Shown here: positions 14,849 to 27,047 of the stretch, piece after piece
How positions within the stretch are numbered: position 1 is the stretch's first letter
Layout of the letters: each line of letters opens with the position of its first letter
NCBI RefSeq assembly: GCF_026213295.1
Contig: NC_079419.1
Location: 20,774,830-20,838,829, forward strand
Origin: Gadus chalcogrammus
Lineage: Eukaryota; Chordata; Actinopteri; Gadiformes; Gadidae
DNA: 64,000 nucleotides
Direction of reading: 5' to 3'
Notes under the pieces: model-generated
Told to the model about the DNA's origin: nothing
What the model saw: the letters and a program-made list of their open reading frames with translations, nothing else
Database searches by the model: none
Translations under genes and position numbers: made by a program

Positions 14849-15231
14849 CTATGTGGGAAACCACATGTGTCTTGAAAAAAAAGTAATACACCCAAAAAAA
14901 AACTGCGTTAAATCACCTCGACATTGATGCCGTCAAATGTTGATAGAAAGTAGCCGTATTTAATTCCCCACTGATAAATAACCCATGATTTAAATTCTAG
15001 GGCCCCCTTCCTTTCAGTCCCACCTGAATCATCTCCTTTCAACCCTTAACCTTATCTTTGAGCGTATGAATTCTCCTGGGTTCTGGAAAAGGGGAAAAGG
15101 GGGGAGCCCCCCTTAAGAACAAGCTTTCCTCTCCCTGTGGCCCCCTTAAATGTTAATTGGTAAAAAAAGATAGCAAAATATGGCTTTTAAGAAAAAAACT
15201 ATTTCCATGATATGATCGTAACACAAGAAAC

Positions 15232-15835
15232 AACAGAAATATAAGTATGAATGATTTTGTTTTTATTTTGTTAATAAGATGCAAATAAAAGATAACAAAC
15301 AAAATGTATGTATCTTTCCAACACTTTTCATTTAATTGTGATTTAGCACTACAGATAAAACAATTAACGCTCAGAGACAGATTGTGATTGTGTCAGTTGA
15401 AAAGTCAATTTTTTTGCAATGATTACAGGTTCTCCATTTATAAAATAAAGATTAAAAAAAATCTGAAACATAATTGGCAATGCCCATTTTTCCCATATGA
15501 TGGCAGCAAACTCCCAAATGTAGTTTTGGTGTACTTACAGTGAGAAAAGCATAAGGGCACCAGGGAGGTAAAACAAGAGTGGCAGGACTCCATTCAGGTG
15601 GGAAGTCCATATCTCTGGTCTGGGGATTTTTAACAAGCTTCAACCGCCTTCAGGCAGCTGTCACCTGTCATTTCTGCTGACGATTCTGTTATCTTCCCTT
15701 GGTAACAGCATGTAATTTGTATTAATATTGGCCATAATAACATACTGGCAGCAATACAAGCCACATGGTGTTTGCGTCACGTGGGAATATGTATTTTGAG
15801 GAGCACAAGTAACAACTAACAATACTCAAGGCAAG
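15232..15835. repeat. 604-bp direct repeat, right copy
   Basis: Near-identical to 12924-13527. It follows a truncated array monomer on the left and continues into unique DNA on the right, so the two copies bracket array block 1. Confidence 0.95.
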
Positions 15836-16483
15836 GCTTCAGGCCCAGAATATATTTCATTTTCTTTGCATTAATGGTTCACATATATGCCATTAAAATG
15901 CCTCCAACCTACAGTAAAGTCCAGGGTTCTCCCTGGGTCTAGTCAGTCTTAACCTTTTATAGATGACATGCATGTATTTAAAATGTATGTCTTTCATGAA
16001 AAATGTCCTTTATGTGAAACTTTCCAAGTAGTGGTGTGCCTTTAAATAAAAACCATTCTGAAGACCAGAAGCCCAGATGGGCTGATGCAACTGCACAGTG
16101 GGTCCTTTCATAGAATGAGGATGGAGAGGCTATGTGTGGGACCATGAAACGTATTGTTAAGATGAAGAAAAGTGGAAAAATTACATTTCTAACCCTATCC
16201 CTTTTTCTTCCCAGGTTGCCTCGTACCTTTGATATGGTTCAAGGTGTGGATCAAAGGGCGCTAGATCAATACCAATGTTCACACCGGCTGATTGGCTGAG
16301 GGATATCTGACTGAAAGTGTTGCTCTGTCATTTCGTTGCCCTCCAACTGCATGCTTAGGCTTCCCTGCTTACCTGCCTTGTTGTTCAACAGTCCTCTGTT
16401 CACACACCAATGAGGTGGCAACACGGATGTCCCAATGGCGGGGATATGAATATGAATATGATGAATATGTATAATCAGTATAG
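15836..16483. other. unique segment between array blocks
   Basis: No tRNA monomer sequence and no recognised gene or element. Near 16440-16470 there is a short GAATAT-rich stretch just before the array resumes. Confidence 0.6.
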
Positions 16484-16656
16484 TAAGCTCTTCTTTCAGA
16501 CACTCCGTACTCAAGTCAACGTAAATACATGGTTGGAAGGGAAATGACAGAGCAGTTCTATCAAATCTACTCTTAGAAACAAAGTTTATCTTTTTCACTT
16601 AACAAAGATTGATAGTATGGGCTGATGCTTGACCTGGTGTTCAGTAAATATCAGCT

Positions 16657-16717
16657 CGTCCCTGTGTGGGTTTGAACCACCAACCTTTCGAGTAACAGTC
16701 GAACGCGCCACAGAGAC
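16657..16717 (-). pseudogene. tRNA-Asn pseudogene, D arm deleted
   Basis: It has 61 nt instead of 74. The 13-nt loss between two GCG triplets removes most of the D arm and A box. Loop base 38 is changed (CTGTTAC). It is the first tRNA of the main array and clearly non-functional. Confidence 0.9.
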
Positions 16718-17303
16718 CTGTGAGATCACATGTGTCTTGAAAAAAAAGTAATACACCCAAAAAAAACCTGCGCGTTAAATAACCTTGACATTGATGCCTT
16801 CAAATGTTGATAGAAAGTAGCCGTATTTCATTCCCCACTGATAAATAACACATGATTTAAATTCTAGGGCTCCCTCCCTTTCAGTCCCACCTGAATCATC
16901 TCCTTTCAACCCTTAACCTTATCTCTGAGCGTATGAATTCTCCTGGGTTCTGGAAAAGGGGAAAAGGGCCCCCCTTAAGAACAAGCTTTCCTCTCCCTGT
17001 GGCCCCCTTAAATGTTGATTGGTAAAAAAAAGATAGCAAAATAGGGCTTTTAAGAAAAAAACTATGTCCATGTTATGATCGTATCTAAGCTCCAAAATAC
17101 TTCCAATTCCAAGAAAAGCACTTTAGCCAGCTAGCTCTTCTTCCAGACACTCCGTACTCAAGTCAACGGAATTAAATGGTTGGATGGGAAATCACAGAGC
17201 AGTTCTATCAAATCTACTCTTGGAAACACAGTTGATTTTTTTCACTCAACATAGGTTAATAGTATGGGCTGATGCTTGACCTGGTGTTCAGTAAATATCA
17301 GCT

Positions 17304-17377
17304 CGTCCCTAGGTGGGCTTGAACCACCAACCTTTCGATTAACAGTCGAACGCGCTAACCAATTGCGCCACATGGAC
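17304..17377 (-). tRNA. tRNA-Asn(GTT), acceptor-stem variant
   Basis: 74 nt with intact D, anticodon and T arms. The 5' acceptor strand is GTCCATG and the 3' strand TAGGGAC, leaving one A-G mismatch. T3 only downstream. Possibly non-functional. Confidence 0.75.
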
Positions 17378-17969
17378 CGATGAGGGGAATTACATGCGTC
17401 TTGAAAAAAAACTAATACACCCAAAAAAAACCTGTGCGTTAAATCACCTCGACATTGATGTCTTCAAATGTTGATAGAAAGTAGCCGTATTTCATTCCCC
17501 ACTGATAAATAACACATGATTTAAATGCTAGGGCCCCCTCCCTTTCAGTCCCACCTGAATTATCTCCTTTCAACCCTTAACCTTATCTCTGAGCGTATGA
17601 ATTCTCCTGGGTTCTGGAAAAGGGGAAAAGGGGGGAGCCCCCCTTAAGAACAAGCTTTCCTCTCCCTGTGGCCCCCTTAAATGTTAATTGGTAAAAAAAG
17701 ATAGCAAAATAGGGCTTTAAAGAAAAAAACTATTTCCATGTTATGATCGTAAGACAAGGTGAAATGGATCATATCTAAACTCCTAAATACTTCCAATTCC
17801 TAGATAGCACTTTAGCCAGCTAGCTCTACCAGACACTCCGTACTCAAGTCAACGGAAGTAAATGGTTGAACGGGAAATGACAGAGCTGTTCTATCAAATC
17901 TACTATTGGAAACACAGTTGATTTTTTTCACTTAACAAAGGTTAATGCTATGGGCTGATGCTTGACCTG

Positions 17970-19474
17970 GGGCCGTATTCACAAAGCATTTTATCTTACC
18001 GCTAGGAGTGCTCCTAACTCGCGCTAAAACATTTTACGTAGGAGTTTTTTCTTAAAAGTTATTCACAAAGCCGCTGAGACCTACTCTTACTAAGGATAAA
18101 TCACAAAGAGTGAACTAAGAGTGACGCGCCGTTGCTATGGATTACGTCAATTCTCGTGCACGAGTTTAGAAGCGGTCAGTTCGGTGATTGGTTGTTCAGA
18201 CGAGCCCACTGAATCACCGAAAAACAAGGAAATAGCCTAGGCTAGAAATGAATTCCTATTAAGTAGTTATAGTGCAGTTAGCAGAATACACGCATGATGA
18301 CAATTTTGTGCAGACCACGATAATGACGTTGTAGCCTGCACGTTCAAGAGAGAGAGAAAGCAAACAATACAAATACGTAAAATCTAAAAGAAAATAAATG
18401 TTACGAACTACCCAAGTGTTGACTGATTTGTGCCAAGGTGTTTACCTAAAATGTGTTTTCAAAGTGATCCCTAAATGCCTGTCCACTCGGTTCCACACGG
18501 CCAAATTCCTTGTAATGTTGATCGCCATCATCATCATCATCATCATCGTCTGGCTGTGGAATGTTCCTCCGCTTGCAGAGGTTGTGTAGAATGGCACATA
18601 CAGTGATTACTGTGCTTGCCCTCTCTGGGGTGAGGCGTATTTCGCCGTGGAGGACATGGAGGAAACCGACGTTTCATCTGCCCAATTCCTCTCTCCACAA
18701 CATTTCGTGTATGTTTGTGTGCTCTAGCAAAGAGCCAATACGATGTGTTTTACGCATAGGACTAATCTGCGTAATCACTTACATGTTACACTTTAACTGT
18801 GCTCCCGGTTGTGGATTGAGGTAGGGTGTCTAGAGCCACGTCTTGCATGGATAGTCACTGTCACCCAGCAAGTGACACCCAACTGGTACATCTCAAAAAG
18901 CTGCCTCAGACCGCTCACCATTAAAATGCGCGAATCATGGGTAGCTGAAGATCCAGGCCACTTTGCAACAACATCCAGTAGGCTATGTTAAAATTTGCAT
19001 CAAAAACAACCTGCATGTTGATGGAATGCACTTTCTTCCTATTGACGAACACGTCCTCGTCTTTTGATGGCGCAATTATTTTTATTTTTTAGAAGTTATA
19101 TATATTTTTTTATAACTTATAATTGTTATAACATTTTATTTCGGGACTAATCGGATTATTCCTGTTAGTCGGGGATGTTATTGCATCGCGCATTAACTCC
19201 ACAATAAATTGAATACCCTAACATTTCGTCTCGCAGGCATTTTAAGATTCTTTGTGAATAGGTCTTACTGAGTTAGGAGTCCTCTTGAGGACTTTTAAGC
19301 TCTCCTAGACTTAGGTGCTACTTTTAGTCCTAAAATACTTTGTGAATTGCTCTTAGTGAAAAAAGTTAGGAGTCCTAAATTTAAGAGTGACACGCCCATT
19401 ATTTTTAGGAGTTACTCCTAAATTCGCCAGTTAGGACCTACTTTTAGCCCTAAGATCCTTTGTGAATACGGCCC
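17970..19474 (-). mobile_element. PIF/Harbinger DNA transposon in the array
   Basis: The terminal inverted repeat GGGCCGTATTCACAAAG (left) matches CTTTGTGAATACGGCCC (right). The flanks are ACCTG| and |CTGGTGTTC, so CTG is duplicated, in keeping with the 3-bp CWG/TWA targets of PIF/Harbinger. It splits the 3' flank of a tRNA-Asn monomer. The interior has TAGGAGTCCTAA-like subterminal repeats and a decayed HARBI1-type transposase on the minus strand. Confidence 0.88.
18545..19076 (-). pseudogene. HARBI1-like transposase, decayed
   Basis: Reading the minus strand from 19076, the pieces in order are: DEDVFVNRKKVHSINMQVVF; DVVAKWPGSS then HDSRI, the region of the second catalytic Asp; the LGD..YP-type region, much altered; AHKHTRNVVERGIGQMKRRF, the VER.FG.LK region with the catalytic Glu; and ITVCAILHNLCKRRNIP. 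The pieces lie in different frames with stops between them. The N-terminal part and the first catalytic Asp were not found. This order and wording is typical of the DDE_Tnp_4 domain of PIF/Harbinger transposases. The element could therefore move only in trans, if at all. Confidence 0.85.
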
Positions 19475-19497
19475 CTGGTGTTCAGTAAATATCAGCT

Positions 19498-19577
19498 CGT
19501 CCCTGGGTAGGCTTGAACCACCAACCTTTCGATTAACAGTCGAACGCACTAACCAATTGCGCCAAAGCTACAGAGAC
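19498..19577 (-). pseudogene. tRNA-Asn copy with 6-nt insertion
   Basis: 80 nt. TAGCTT is inserted between acceptor base 7 and base 8, which lengthens the acceptor/D junction and displaces the A box. Anticodon loop CTGTTAA and B box are intact, with D-stem C25T-class changes. T3 only downstream. The same insertion recurs in six other monomers. Confidence 0.85.
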
Positions 19578-20190
19578 CTATGTGGGAAATCACATGTGTC
19601 TTGAAAAAAAAGTAATACACCCAAAAAAAAACTGCGTTAAATCACCTCGACATTGATGCCGTCAAATGTTGATAGAAAGTAGCCGTATTTAATTCCCCAC
19701 TGATAAATAACCCATGATTTAAATTCTAGGGCCCCCTTCCTTTCAGTCCCACCTGAATCATCTCCTTTCAACCCTTAACCTTATCTTTGAGCGTATGAAT
19801 TCTCCTGGGTTCTGGAAAAGGGGAAAAGGGGGGAGCCCCCCTTAAGAACAAGCTTTCCTCTCCCTGTGGCCCCCTTAAATGTTAATTGGTAAAAAAAGAT
19901 AGCAAAATATGGCTTTCAAGAAAAAAACTATTTCCATGATATGATCGTAACACAAGGTGAAATGGATCATATCTATGCTCCTAAATACTTCCAATTCCTA
20001 GAAAGCACTTTAGCCAGCTAGCTCTTCTTCCAGACACTCCGTACTCAAGTCAACGGAAGTAAATGGTTGGACGGGAAATGACAGAGCAGTTCTATCAAAT
20101 CTACTCTTGGGAAGACAGTTGATTTTTTTCACTTAACAAAGGTTAATAGAATGGGCTGATGCTTGACCTAGTCTTCAGTAAATATCAGCT

Positions 20191-20264
20191 CGTCCCTGGG
20201 TGGGCTTGAACCACCAACCTTTCGATTAACAGTCGAACGCGCTAACCAATTGCGCCACAGAGAC
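20191..20264 (-). tRNA. tRNA-Asn(GTT), consensus copy without close terminator
   Basis: Identical to the consensus at 14775-14848 over all 74 nt, anticodon GTT. The 3' flank reads TATTTA, so the next T run is roughly 250 nt away. Confidence 0.92.
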
Positions 20265-20874
20265 CCATGTAGGAAATCACATGTGTCTTGAAAAAAAATT
20301 AATACACCCAAAAAAAAACTGCGTTAAATCACCTCGACATTGATGCCGTCAAATGTTGATAGAAAGTAGCCGTATTTAATTCCCCACTGATAAATAACCC
20401 ATGATTTAAATTCTAGGGCCCCCTTCCTTTCAGTCCCACCTGAATCATCTCCTTTCAACCCTTAACCTTATCTTTGAGCGTATGAATTCTCCTGGGTTCT
20501 GGAAAAGGGGAAAAGGGGGGAGCCCCCCTTAAGAACAAGCTTTCCTCTCCCTGTGGCCCCCTTAAATGTTAATTGGTAAAAAAAGATAGCAAAATATGGC
20601 TTTTAAGAAAAAAACTATTTCCATGTTATGATCGTAAGACAAGGTGAAATGGATCATATCTAAACTCCTAAATACTTCCAATTCCTAGATAGCACTTTAG
20701 CCAGCTAGCTCTTCCAGACACTCCGTACTCAAGTCAACGGAAGTAATTGGTTGGACAGGAAATTACAGAGCAGTTCTATCAAATCTACTCTTGGAAACAC
20801 AGTTGATTATTTTCACTTAACAAAGGTTAATGGTATGGGCTGATGCTTGACCTGGTGTTCAGTAAATATCAGCT

Positions 20875-20948
20875 CGTCCCTGGGTGGGCTTGAACCACCA
20901 ACCTTTCGATTAACAGTCGAACACGCTAACCAATTGCGCCACAGAGAC
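20875..20948 (-). tRNA. tRNA-Asn(GTT), C25T variant
   Basis: Same single change as the copy at 14093. The flanking monomers also match those around 14093-14848, so the two regions share a recent common origin. T3 only downstream. Confidence 0.85.
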
Positions 20949-21547
20949 CTATGTGGTAATACACATGTGTCTTGAAAAAAAAGTAATACGCCCAAAAAAG
21001 ACGTGCGTTAAATCACCTCGACATTGATGTCTTCAAATGTTGATAGAAAGTAGCCGTATTTCATTCCCCACTGATAAATAACCCATGATTTAAATTCTAG
21101 GGCCCCCTCCCTTTCAGTCCCACCTGAATAATCTCCTTTCAACCCTTAACCTTATCTCTGAGCGTATGAATTCTCCTGGGTTCTGGAAAAGGGGAAAAGG
21201 GGGGAGCCCCCCTTAAGAACAAGCTTTCCTCTCCCTGTGGCCCCCTTAAATGTTAATTGGTAAAAAAAGATAGCAAAATATGGCTTTTAAGAAAAAAACG
21301 ATCTCCATGTTATGATCGTAAGACAAGGTGAAATGGATCATATCTAAACTCCTAAATACTTCCAATTCCTAGATAGCACTTTAGCCAGCTAGCTCTTCCA
21401 GACACTCTGTACTCAAGTCAACGGAAGTAAATGGTTGGACGGGAAATGACAGAGCAGTTCTATCAAATCTACTCTTGGAAACACAGTTGATTTTTTTCAC
21501 TTAACAAAGGTTAATGGTATGGGCTGATGCTTGACCTGGTGTTCAGT

Positions 21548-21552
21548 AAAAA
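21548..21552 (-). terminator. pol III T5 terminator
   Basis: T5 on the minus strand, starting 7 nt past the tRNA at 21559-21632. Confidence 0.75.
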
Positions 21553-21558
21553 TCAGCT

Positions 21559-21632
21559 CGTCCCTGGGTGGGCTTGAACCACCAACCTTTCGATTAACAG
21601 TCGAACGCGCTAACCAATTGCGCCACAGAGAG
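21559..21632 (-). tRNA. tRNA-Asn(GTT), G1C variant
   Basis: Consensus except for the first base, which is C instead of G and so cannot pair with C72. It has a T5 terminator. The end mismatch could impair 5' processing. Confidence 0.8.
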
Positions 21633-22237
21633 CTATGTGGAAAACCACATGTGTCTTGAAAAAAAAGTAATACACCCAAAAATAAACTGCGTTAAATCAC
21701 CTCGACATTGATGCCGTCAAATGTTGATAGAAAGTAGCCGTATTTAATTCCCCACTGATAAATAACCCATGATTTAAATTCTAGGGCCCCCTTCCTTTCA
21801 GTCCCACCTGAATCATCTCCTTTCAACCCTTAACCTTATCTTTGAGCGTATGAATTCTCCTGGGTTCTGGAAAAGGGGGGAGCCCCCCTTAAGAACAAGC
21901 TTTCCTCTCCCTGTGGCCCCCTTAAATGTTAATTGGTAAAAAAAGATAGCAAAATATGGCTTTTAAGAAAAAAACTATTTCCATGATATGATCGTAACAC
22001 AAGGTGAAATGGATCATATCTAAGCTCCTAAATACTTCCAATTCCTAGAAAGCACTTTAGCCAGCTAGCTCTTCTTCCAGACACTCCGTACTCAAGTCAA
22101 CGGAAGTAAATGGTTGGACGGGAAATGACAGAGCAGTTCTATCAAATCTACTCTTGGAAACACAGTTGATTTTTTTCACTTAACAAAGGTTAATGGTATG
22201 GGCTGATGCTTGACCTGGTGTTCAGTAAATATCAGCT

Positions 22238-22311
22238 CTTCCCTGGGTGGGCTTGAACCACCAACCTTTCGATTAACAGTCGAACGTGCTAACCAATTGC
22301 GCCACAGAGAC
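22238..22311 (-). tRNA. tRNA-Asn(GTT), two stem mismatches
   Basis: C72 is changed to A (mismatch with G1) and G24 to A (D-stem mismatch). Anticodon loop CTGTTAA and B box intact. T3 only. Likely weak or non-functional. Confidence 0.7.
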
Positions 22312-22922
22312 CTATCTGGGAAATCACATGTGTCTTGAAAAAAATGTAATACACCCAAAAAAAACCTGTGCGTTAAATCACCTCGACATTGATGTCTTCA
22401 AGTGTTGATAGAAAGTAGCCGTATTTCATTCCCCACTGATAAATATCACATGATTTAAATGCTAGGGCCCCCTCCCTTTCAGTCCCACCTGAATCATCTC
22501 CTTTCAACCCTTAACCTTATCTCTGAGCGTATGAATTCTCCTGGGTTCTGGAAAAGGGGAAAAGGAGCCCCCCTTAAGAACAAGCTTTCCTCTCCCTGTG
22601 GCCCCCTTAAATGTTAATTGGTAAAAAAAGATAGCAAAATATGGCTTTTAAGAAAAAAACGATTTCCATGATATGATCGTAACACAAGGTGAAATGGATC
22701 ATATCTAAGCTCCTAAATACTTCCAATTCCTAGAAAGCACTTTAGCCAGCTAGCTCTTCTTCCAGACACTCCGTACTCAAGTCAACGGAAGTAAATGGTT
22801 GGACGGGAAATGACAGAGCAGTTCTATCAAATCTACTCTTGGAAACACAGTTGATTTTTTTCACTTAACAAAGGTTAATGGTATGGGCTGATGCTTGACC
22901 TGGTGTTCAGTAAATATCAGCT

Positions 22923-22996
22923 CGTCCCTGGGTGGGCTTGATCCACCAACCTTTCGATTAACAGTCGAACACGCTAACCAATTGTGCCACAGAGAC
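22923..22996 (-). pseudogene. tRNA-Asn copy with damaged B box
   Basis: 74 nt with anticodon GTT. The B box reads GGATCAAGCCC, so invariant T54 is lost. G12 is A in the A box/D stem and C25 is T. T3 only. Probably silent. Confidence 0.75.
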
Positions 22997-23595
22997 CAAT
23001 GTGGGAAACCACATGTGTCTTGAAAAAAAAGTAATACACCCAAAAAGAAAATGCGTTAAATCACCTCGACATTGATGCCGTCAAATGTTGATAGAAAGTA
23101 GCCGTATTTAATTCCCCACTGATAAATATCACATGATTTAAATGCTAGGGCCCCCTCCCTTTCAGTCCCACCTGAATCATCTCCTTTCAACCCTTAACCT
23201 TATCTCTGAGCGTATGAATTCTCCTGGGTTCTGGAAAAGGGGAAAAGGGGGGAGCCCCCCTTAAGAACAAGCTTTCCTCTCCCTGTGGCCCCCTTAAATG
23301 TTAATTGGTAAAAAAAGATAGCAAAATAGGGCTTTAAAGAAAAAAACTATTTCCATGTTATGATCGTAAGACAAGGTGAAATGGATCATATCTAAACTCC
23401 TAAATACTTCCAATTCCTAGATAGCACTTTAGCCAGCTAGCTCTTCCAGACACTCCGTACTCAAGTCAACGGAAGTAAATGGTTGGACGGGAAATGACAG
23501 AGCTGTTCTATCAAATCTACTATTGGAAACACAGTTGATTTTTTTCACTTAACAAAGGTTAATGGTATGGGCTGATGCTTGACCTGGTGTTCAGT

Positions 23596-23600
23596 AAAAA
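23596..23600 (-). terminator. pol III T5 terminator
   Basis: T5 on the minus strand just past the tRNA at 23607-23680. Confidence 0.75.
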
Positions 23601-23606
23601 TCAGCT

Positions 23607-23680
23607 CGTCCCTGGGTGGGCTTGAACCTCCAACCTTTCGATTAACAGTCGAACGCGCTAACCAATTGCGCCACAGAGAC
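23607..23680 (-). tRNA. tRNA-Asn(GTT), T-stem variant with terminator
   Basis: Consensus except that the T-stem 5' strand is GGAGG, giving one A-A mismatch in the stem. Internal promoter boxes are otherwise intact and a T5 terminator follows. Confidence 0.82.
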
Positions 23681-24292
23681 CTATGAGGGAAATCACATGT
23701 GTCTTGAAAAAAATGTAATACACCCAAAAAAAACCTGTGCGTTAAATCACCTCGACATTGATGTCTTCAAATGTTGATAGAAAGTAGCCGTATTTCATTC
23801 ACCACTGATAAATATCACATGATTTAAATGCTAGGGCCCCCTCCCTTTCAGTCCCACCTGAATCATCTCCTTTCAACCCTTAACCTTATCTCTGAGCGTA
23901 TGAATTCTCCTGGGTTCTGGAAAAGGGGAAAAGGGGGGAGCCCCCCTTAAGAACAAGCTTCCCTCTCCCTGTGGCCCCCTTAAATGTTAATTGGTAAAAG
24001 AAGATAGCAAAATAGGGCTTTAAAGAAAAAAACTATTTCCATGTTATGATCGTAAGACAAGGTGAAATGGATCATATCTAAACTCCTAAATACTTCCAAT
24101 TCCTAGATAGCACTTTAGCCAGCTAGCTCTTCCAGACACTCCGTACTCAAGTCAACGGAAGTAAATGGTTGGACGGGAAATGACAGAGCTGTTCTATCAA
24201 ATCTACTATTGGAAACACAGTTGATTTTTTTCACTTAACAAAGGTTAATGGTATGGGCTGATGCTTGACCTGGTGTTCAGTAAATATCAGCT

Positions 24293-24372
24293 CGTCCCTG
24301 GGTAGGCTTGAACCACCAAACTTTCGATTAACAGTCGAACGCGCTAACCAATTGCGCCAATGCTACAGAGAC
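24293..24372 (-). pseudogene. tRNA-Asn copy with 6-nt insertion
   Basis: 80 nt with a TAGCAT variant of the acceptor/D-junction insertion. First monomer of a four-monomer higher-order unit (24293, 24987, 25674, 26362). T3 only. Confidence 0.85.
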
Positions 24373-24986
24373 ATATGTGGGAATTCACATGTGTCTTGAA
24401 AAAAAAGTAATACACCCAAAAAAAAACTGTGTTAAATCACCTCGACATTGATGCCGTCAAATGTTGATAGAAAGTAGCCGTATTTAATTCCCCACTGATA
24501 AATAACCCATGATTTAAATTCTAGGGCCCCCTTCCTTTCAGTCCCACCTGAATCATCTCCTTTCAACCCTTAACCTTATCTTTGAGCGTATGAATTCTCC
24601 TGGGTTCTGGAAAAGGGGAAAAGGGGGGAGCCCCCCTTAAGAACAAGCTTTCCTCTCCCTGTGGCCCCCTTAAATGTTAATTGGTAAAAAAAGATAGCAA
24701 AATATGGCTTTTAAGAAAAAAAACGATTTCCATGTTATGATCGTAAGACAAGGTGAAATGGATCATATCTAAGCTCCTAAATACTTCCAATTCCTAGAAA
24801 GCACTTTAGCCAGCTAGCTCTTCTTCCAGACACTCCGTACTCAAGTCAACGGAAGTAAATGGTTGGAAGGGAAATGACAGAGCAGTTCTATCAAATCTAC
24901 TCTTGGAAACACAGTTGATTTTTTTCACTTAACAAAGGTTAATGGTATGGGCTGATGCTTGACCTGGTGTTCAGTAAATATCAGCT

Positions 24987-25060
24987 CGTCCCTGGGTGGG
25001 CTTGAACCACCAACCTTTCGAATATCAGTCGAACACACTAACCAATTGCGCCACAGAGAC
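24987..25060 (-). tRNA. tRNA-Asn-like with anticodon GAT (Ile)
   Basis: A 74-nt Asn body with anticodon loop CTGATAT on an intact TTCGA/TCGAA stem, so the anticodon is GAU, an isoleucine anticodon. The D-stem 3' strand is GTGT and pairs with GCGC through G-U wobbles. T3 only downstream. Which synthetase would charge it cannot be told from sequence. Confidence 0.8.
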
Positions 25061-25673
25061 CAAAGTGGGAAACCACAAGTGTCTTGAAAAAAAAGTAATA
25101 CACCCAAAAAAAAAAAGCGTTAAATCACCTCGACATTGATGCCGTCAAATGTTGATAGAAAGTAGCCGTATTTAATTCCCCACTGATAAATAACCCATGA
25201 TTTAAATTCTAGGGCCCCCTTCCTTTCAGTCCCACCTGAATCATCTCCTTTCAACCCTTAACCTTATCTCTGAGCGTATGAATTCTCCTGGGTTCTGGAA
25301 AAGGGGAAAAGGGGGGAGCCCCCCTTAAGAACAAGCTTTCCTCTCCCTGTGGCCCCCTTAAATGTTAATTGGTAAAAAAAGATAGCAAAATATGGCTTTT
25401 AAGAAAAAAACTATTTCCATGTTATGATCGTAACACAAGGTGAAATGGATCATGTCTAAGCTCCTAAATACTTCCAATTCCTAGAAAGCACTTTAGCCAG
25501 ATAGCTCTTCTTCCAGACACTCCGTACTCAAGTCAACGGAAGTAAATGGTTGGACGGGAAATGACAGAGCATTTCTATCAAATCTACTATTGGAAACACA
25601 GTTGATCTTTTTCACTTAACAAAGGTTAATGGTATGGGCTGATGCTTGACCTGGTGTTCAGTAAATGTCAGCT

Positions 25674-25747
25674 CGTCCCTGGGTGGGCTTGAACCACCAA
25701 CCTTTCGATTAACAGTCCAACGCGCTAACCAATTGCGCCACAGATAC
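25674..25747 (-). tRNA. tRNA-Asn(GTT), GTATCTG acceptor subtype
   Basis: The 5' acceptor strand GTATCTG leaves one A-G mismatch and a U-G pair with CAGGGAC. The anticodon stem TTGGA/TCGAA has a G-G mismatch. Loop CTGTTAA. T3 only. The same combination recurs at 32772, 35526 and 38280. Confidence 0.75.
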
Positions 25748-26361
25748 AGATGTGTGACATCACATGTGTCTTGAAAAAAAAGTAATACACCCAAAAAAAA
25801 CCTGTGCGTCAAATCACCTCGCCATTGATGCCTTCAAATGTTGATAGAAAGTAGCCGTATTTCATTCCCCACTGATAAATAACATATGTTTAAATTCTAG
25901 GGCCCCCTCCCTTTCAGTCCCACCTGAATCATCTCCTTTCAACCCTTAACCTTATCTCTGAGCGTATGAATTCTCCTGGGTTCTGGAAAAGGGGAAAAGG
26001 GGGGAGCCCCCCTTAAGAACAAGCTTTCCTCTCCCTGTGGCCCCCTTAAATGTTAATTGGTAAAAAAAGATAGCAAAATATGGCTTATAAGAAAAATACT
26101 ATTTCCATGTTATGATCGTAAGACAAGGTGAAATGGATCATATCTAAGCTCCTAAATACTTCCAATTCCTAGAAAGCACTTTGGCCAGCTAGCTCTTCTT
26201 CCAGACACTCCGTACTCAAGTCAATGGAAGTAAATGGTTGGATGGGAAATGACAGAGCAGTTCTATCATATCTACTCTTGGAAACACAGTTGATTATTTT
26301 CACTTAACAAAGGTTAATGGTATGGGCTGATGATTGACCTGGTGTTCAGTAAATATCAGCT

Positions 26362-26435
26362 CGTCCCTGGGTGGGCTTGAACCACCAACCTTTCGATTAA
26401 CAGCCGAACGCGCTAACCAATTGCGCCACAGAGAC
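26362..26435 (-). tRNA. tRNA-Asn(GTT), A31G subtype
   Basis: Consensus except anticodon-stem A31 is G, giving G-U with T39. This resembles the TTCGG form of common vertebrate tRNA-Asn. T3 only. Subtype shared with 33460 and 36214. Confidence 0.85.
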
Positions 26436-27047
26436 CTATGAGGGAAATCACATGTGTCTTGAAAAAAATGTAATACACCCAAAAAAAACCTGTGCGTTAA
26501 ATCACCTCGACATTGATGTCTTCAAATGTTGATAGAAAGTAGCCGTATTTCATTCCCCACTGATAAATAACACTTGATTTAAATGCTAGGGCCCCCTCCC
26601 TTTCAGTCCCACCTGAATCATCTCCTTTCAACCCTTAACCTTATCTCTGAGCGTATGAATTCTCCTGGGTTCTGGAAAAGGGGAAAAGGGGGGAGCCCCC
26701 CTTAAGAACAAGCTTTCCTCTCCCTGTGGCCCCCTTAAATGTTAATTGGTAAAAAAAGATAGCAAAATAGGGCTTTAAAGAAAAAAACTATTTCCATGTT
26801 ATGATCGTAAGACAAGGTGAAATGGATCATATCTAAACTCCTAAATACTTCCAATTCCTAGATAGCACTTTAGCCAGCTAGCCCTTCCAGACACTCCGTA
26901 CTCAAGTCAACGGAAGTAAATGGTTGGACGGGAAATGACAGAGCTGTTCTATCAAATCTACTATTGGAAACACAGTTGATTTTTTTCACTTAACAAAGGT
27001 TAATGGTATGGGCTGATGCTTGACCTGGTGTTCAGTAAATATCAGCT

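Larger units (their letters stand above)
13528..15231. repeat. tRNA-Asn array block 1 (~2.5 monomers)
   Basis: Tandem monomers of about 682-687 bp. Each holds GCGTTAAATCACCTCGACAT, a GGGGCCC-type block, TCTCCTGGGTTCTGGAAAAG, the palindrome AAGGGGGGAGCCCCCCTT, CAGACACTCCGTACTCAAGT and a minus-strand tRNA-Asn. The last monomer is cut short by the right copy of the 604-bp direct repeat. Confidence 0.95.
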
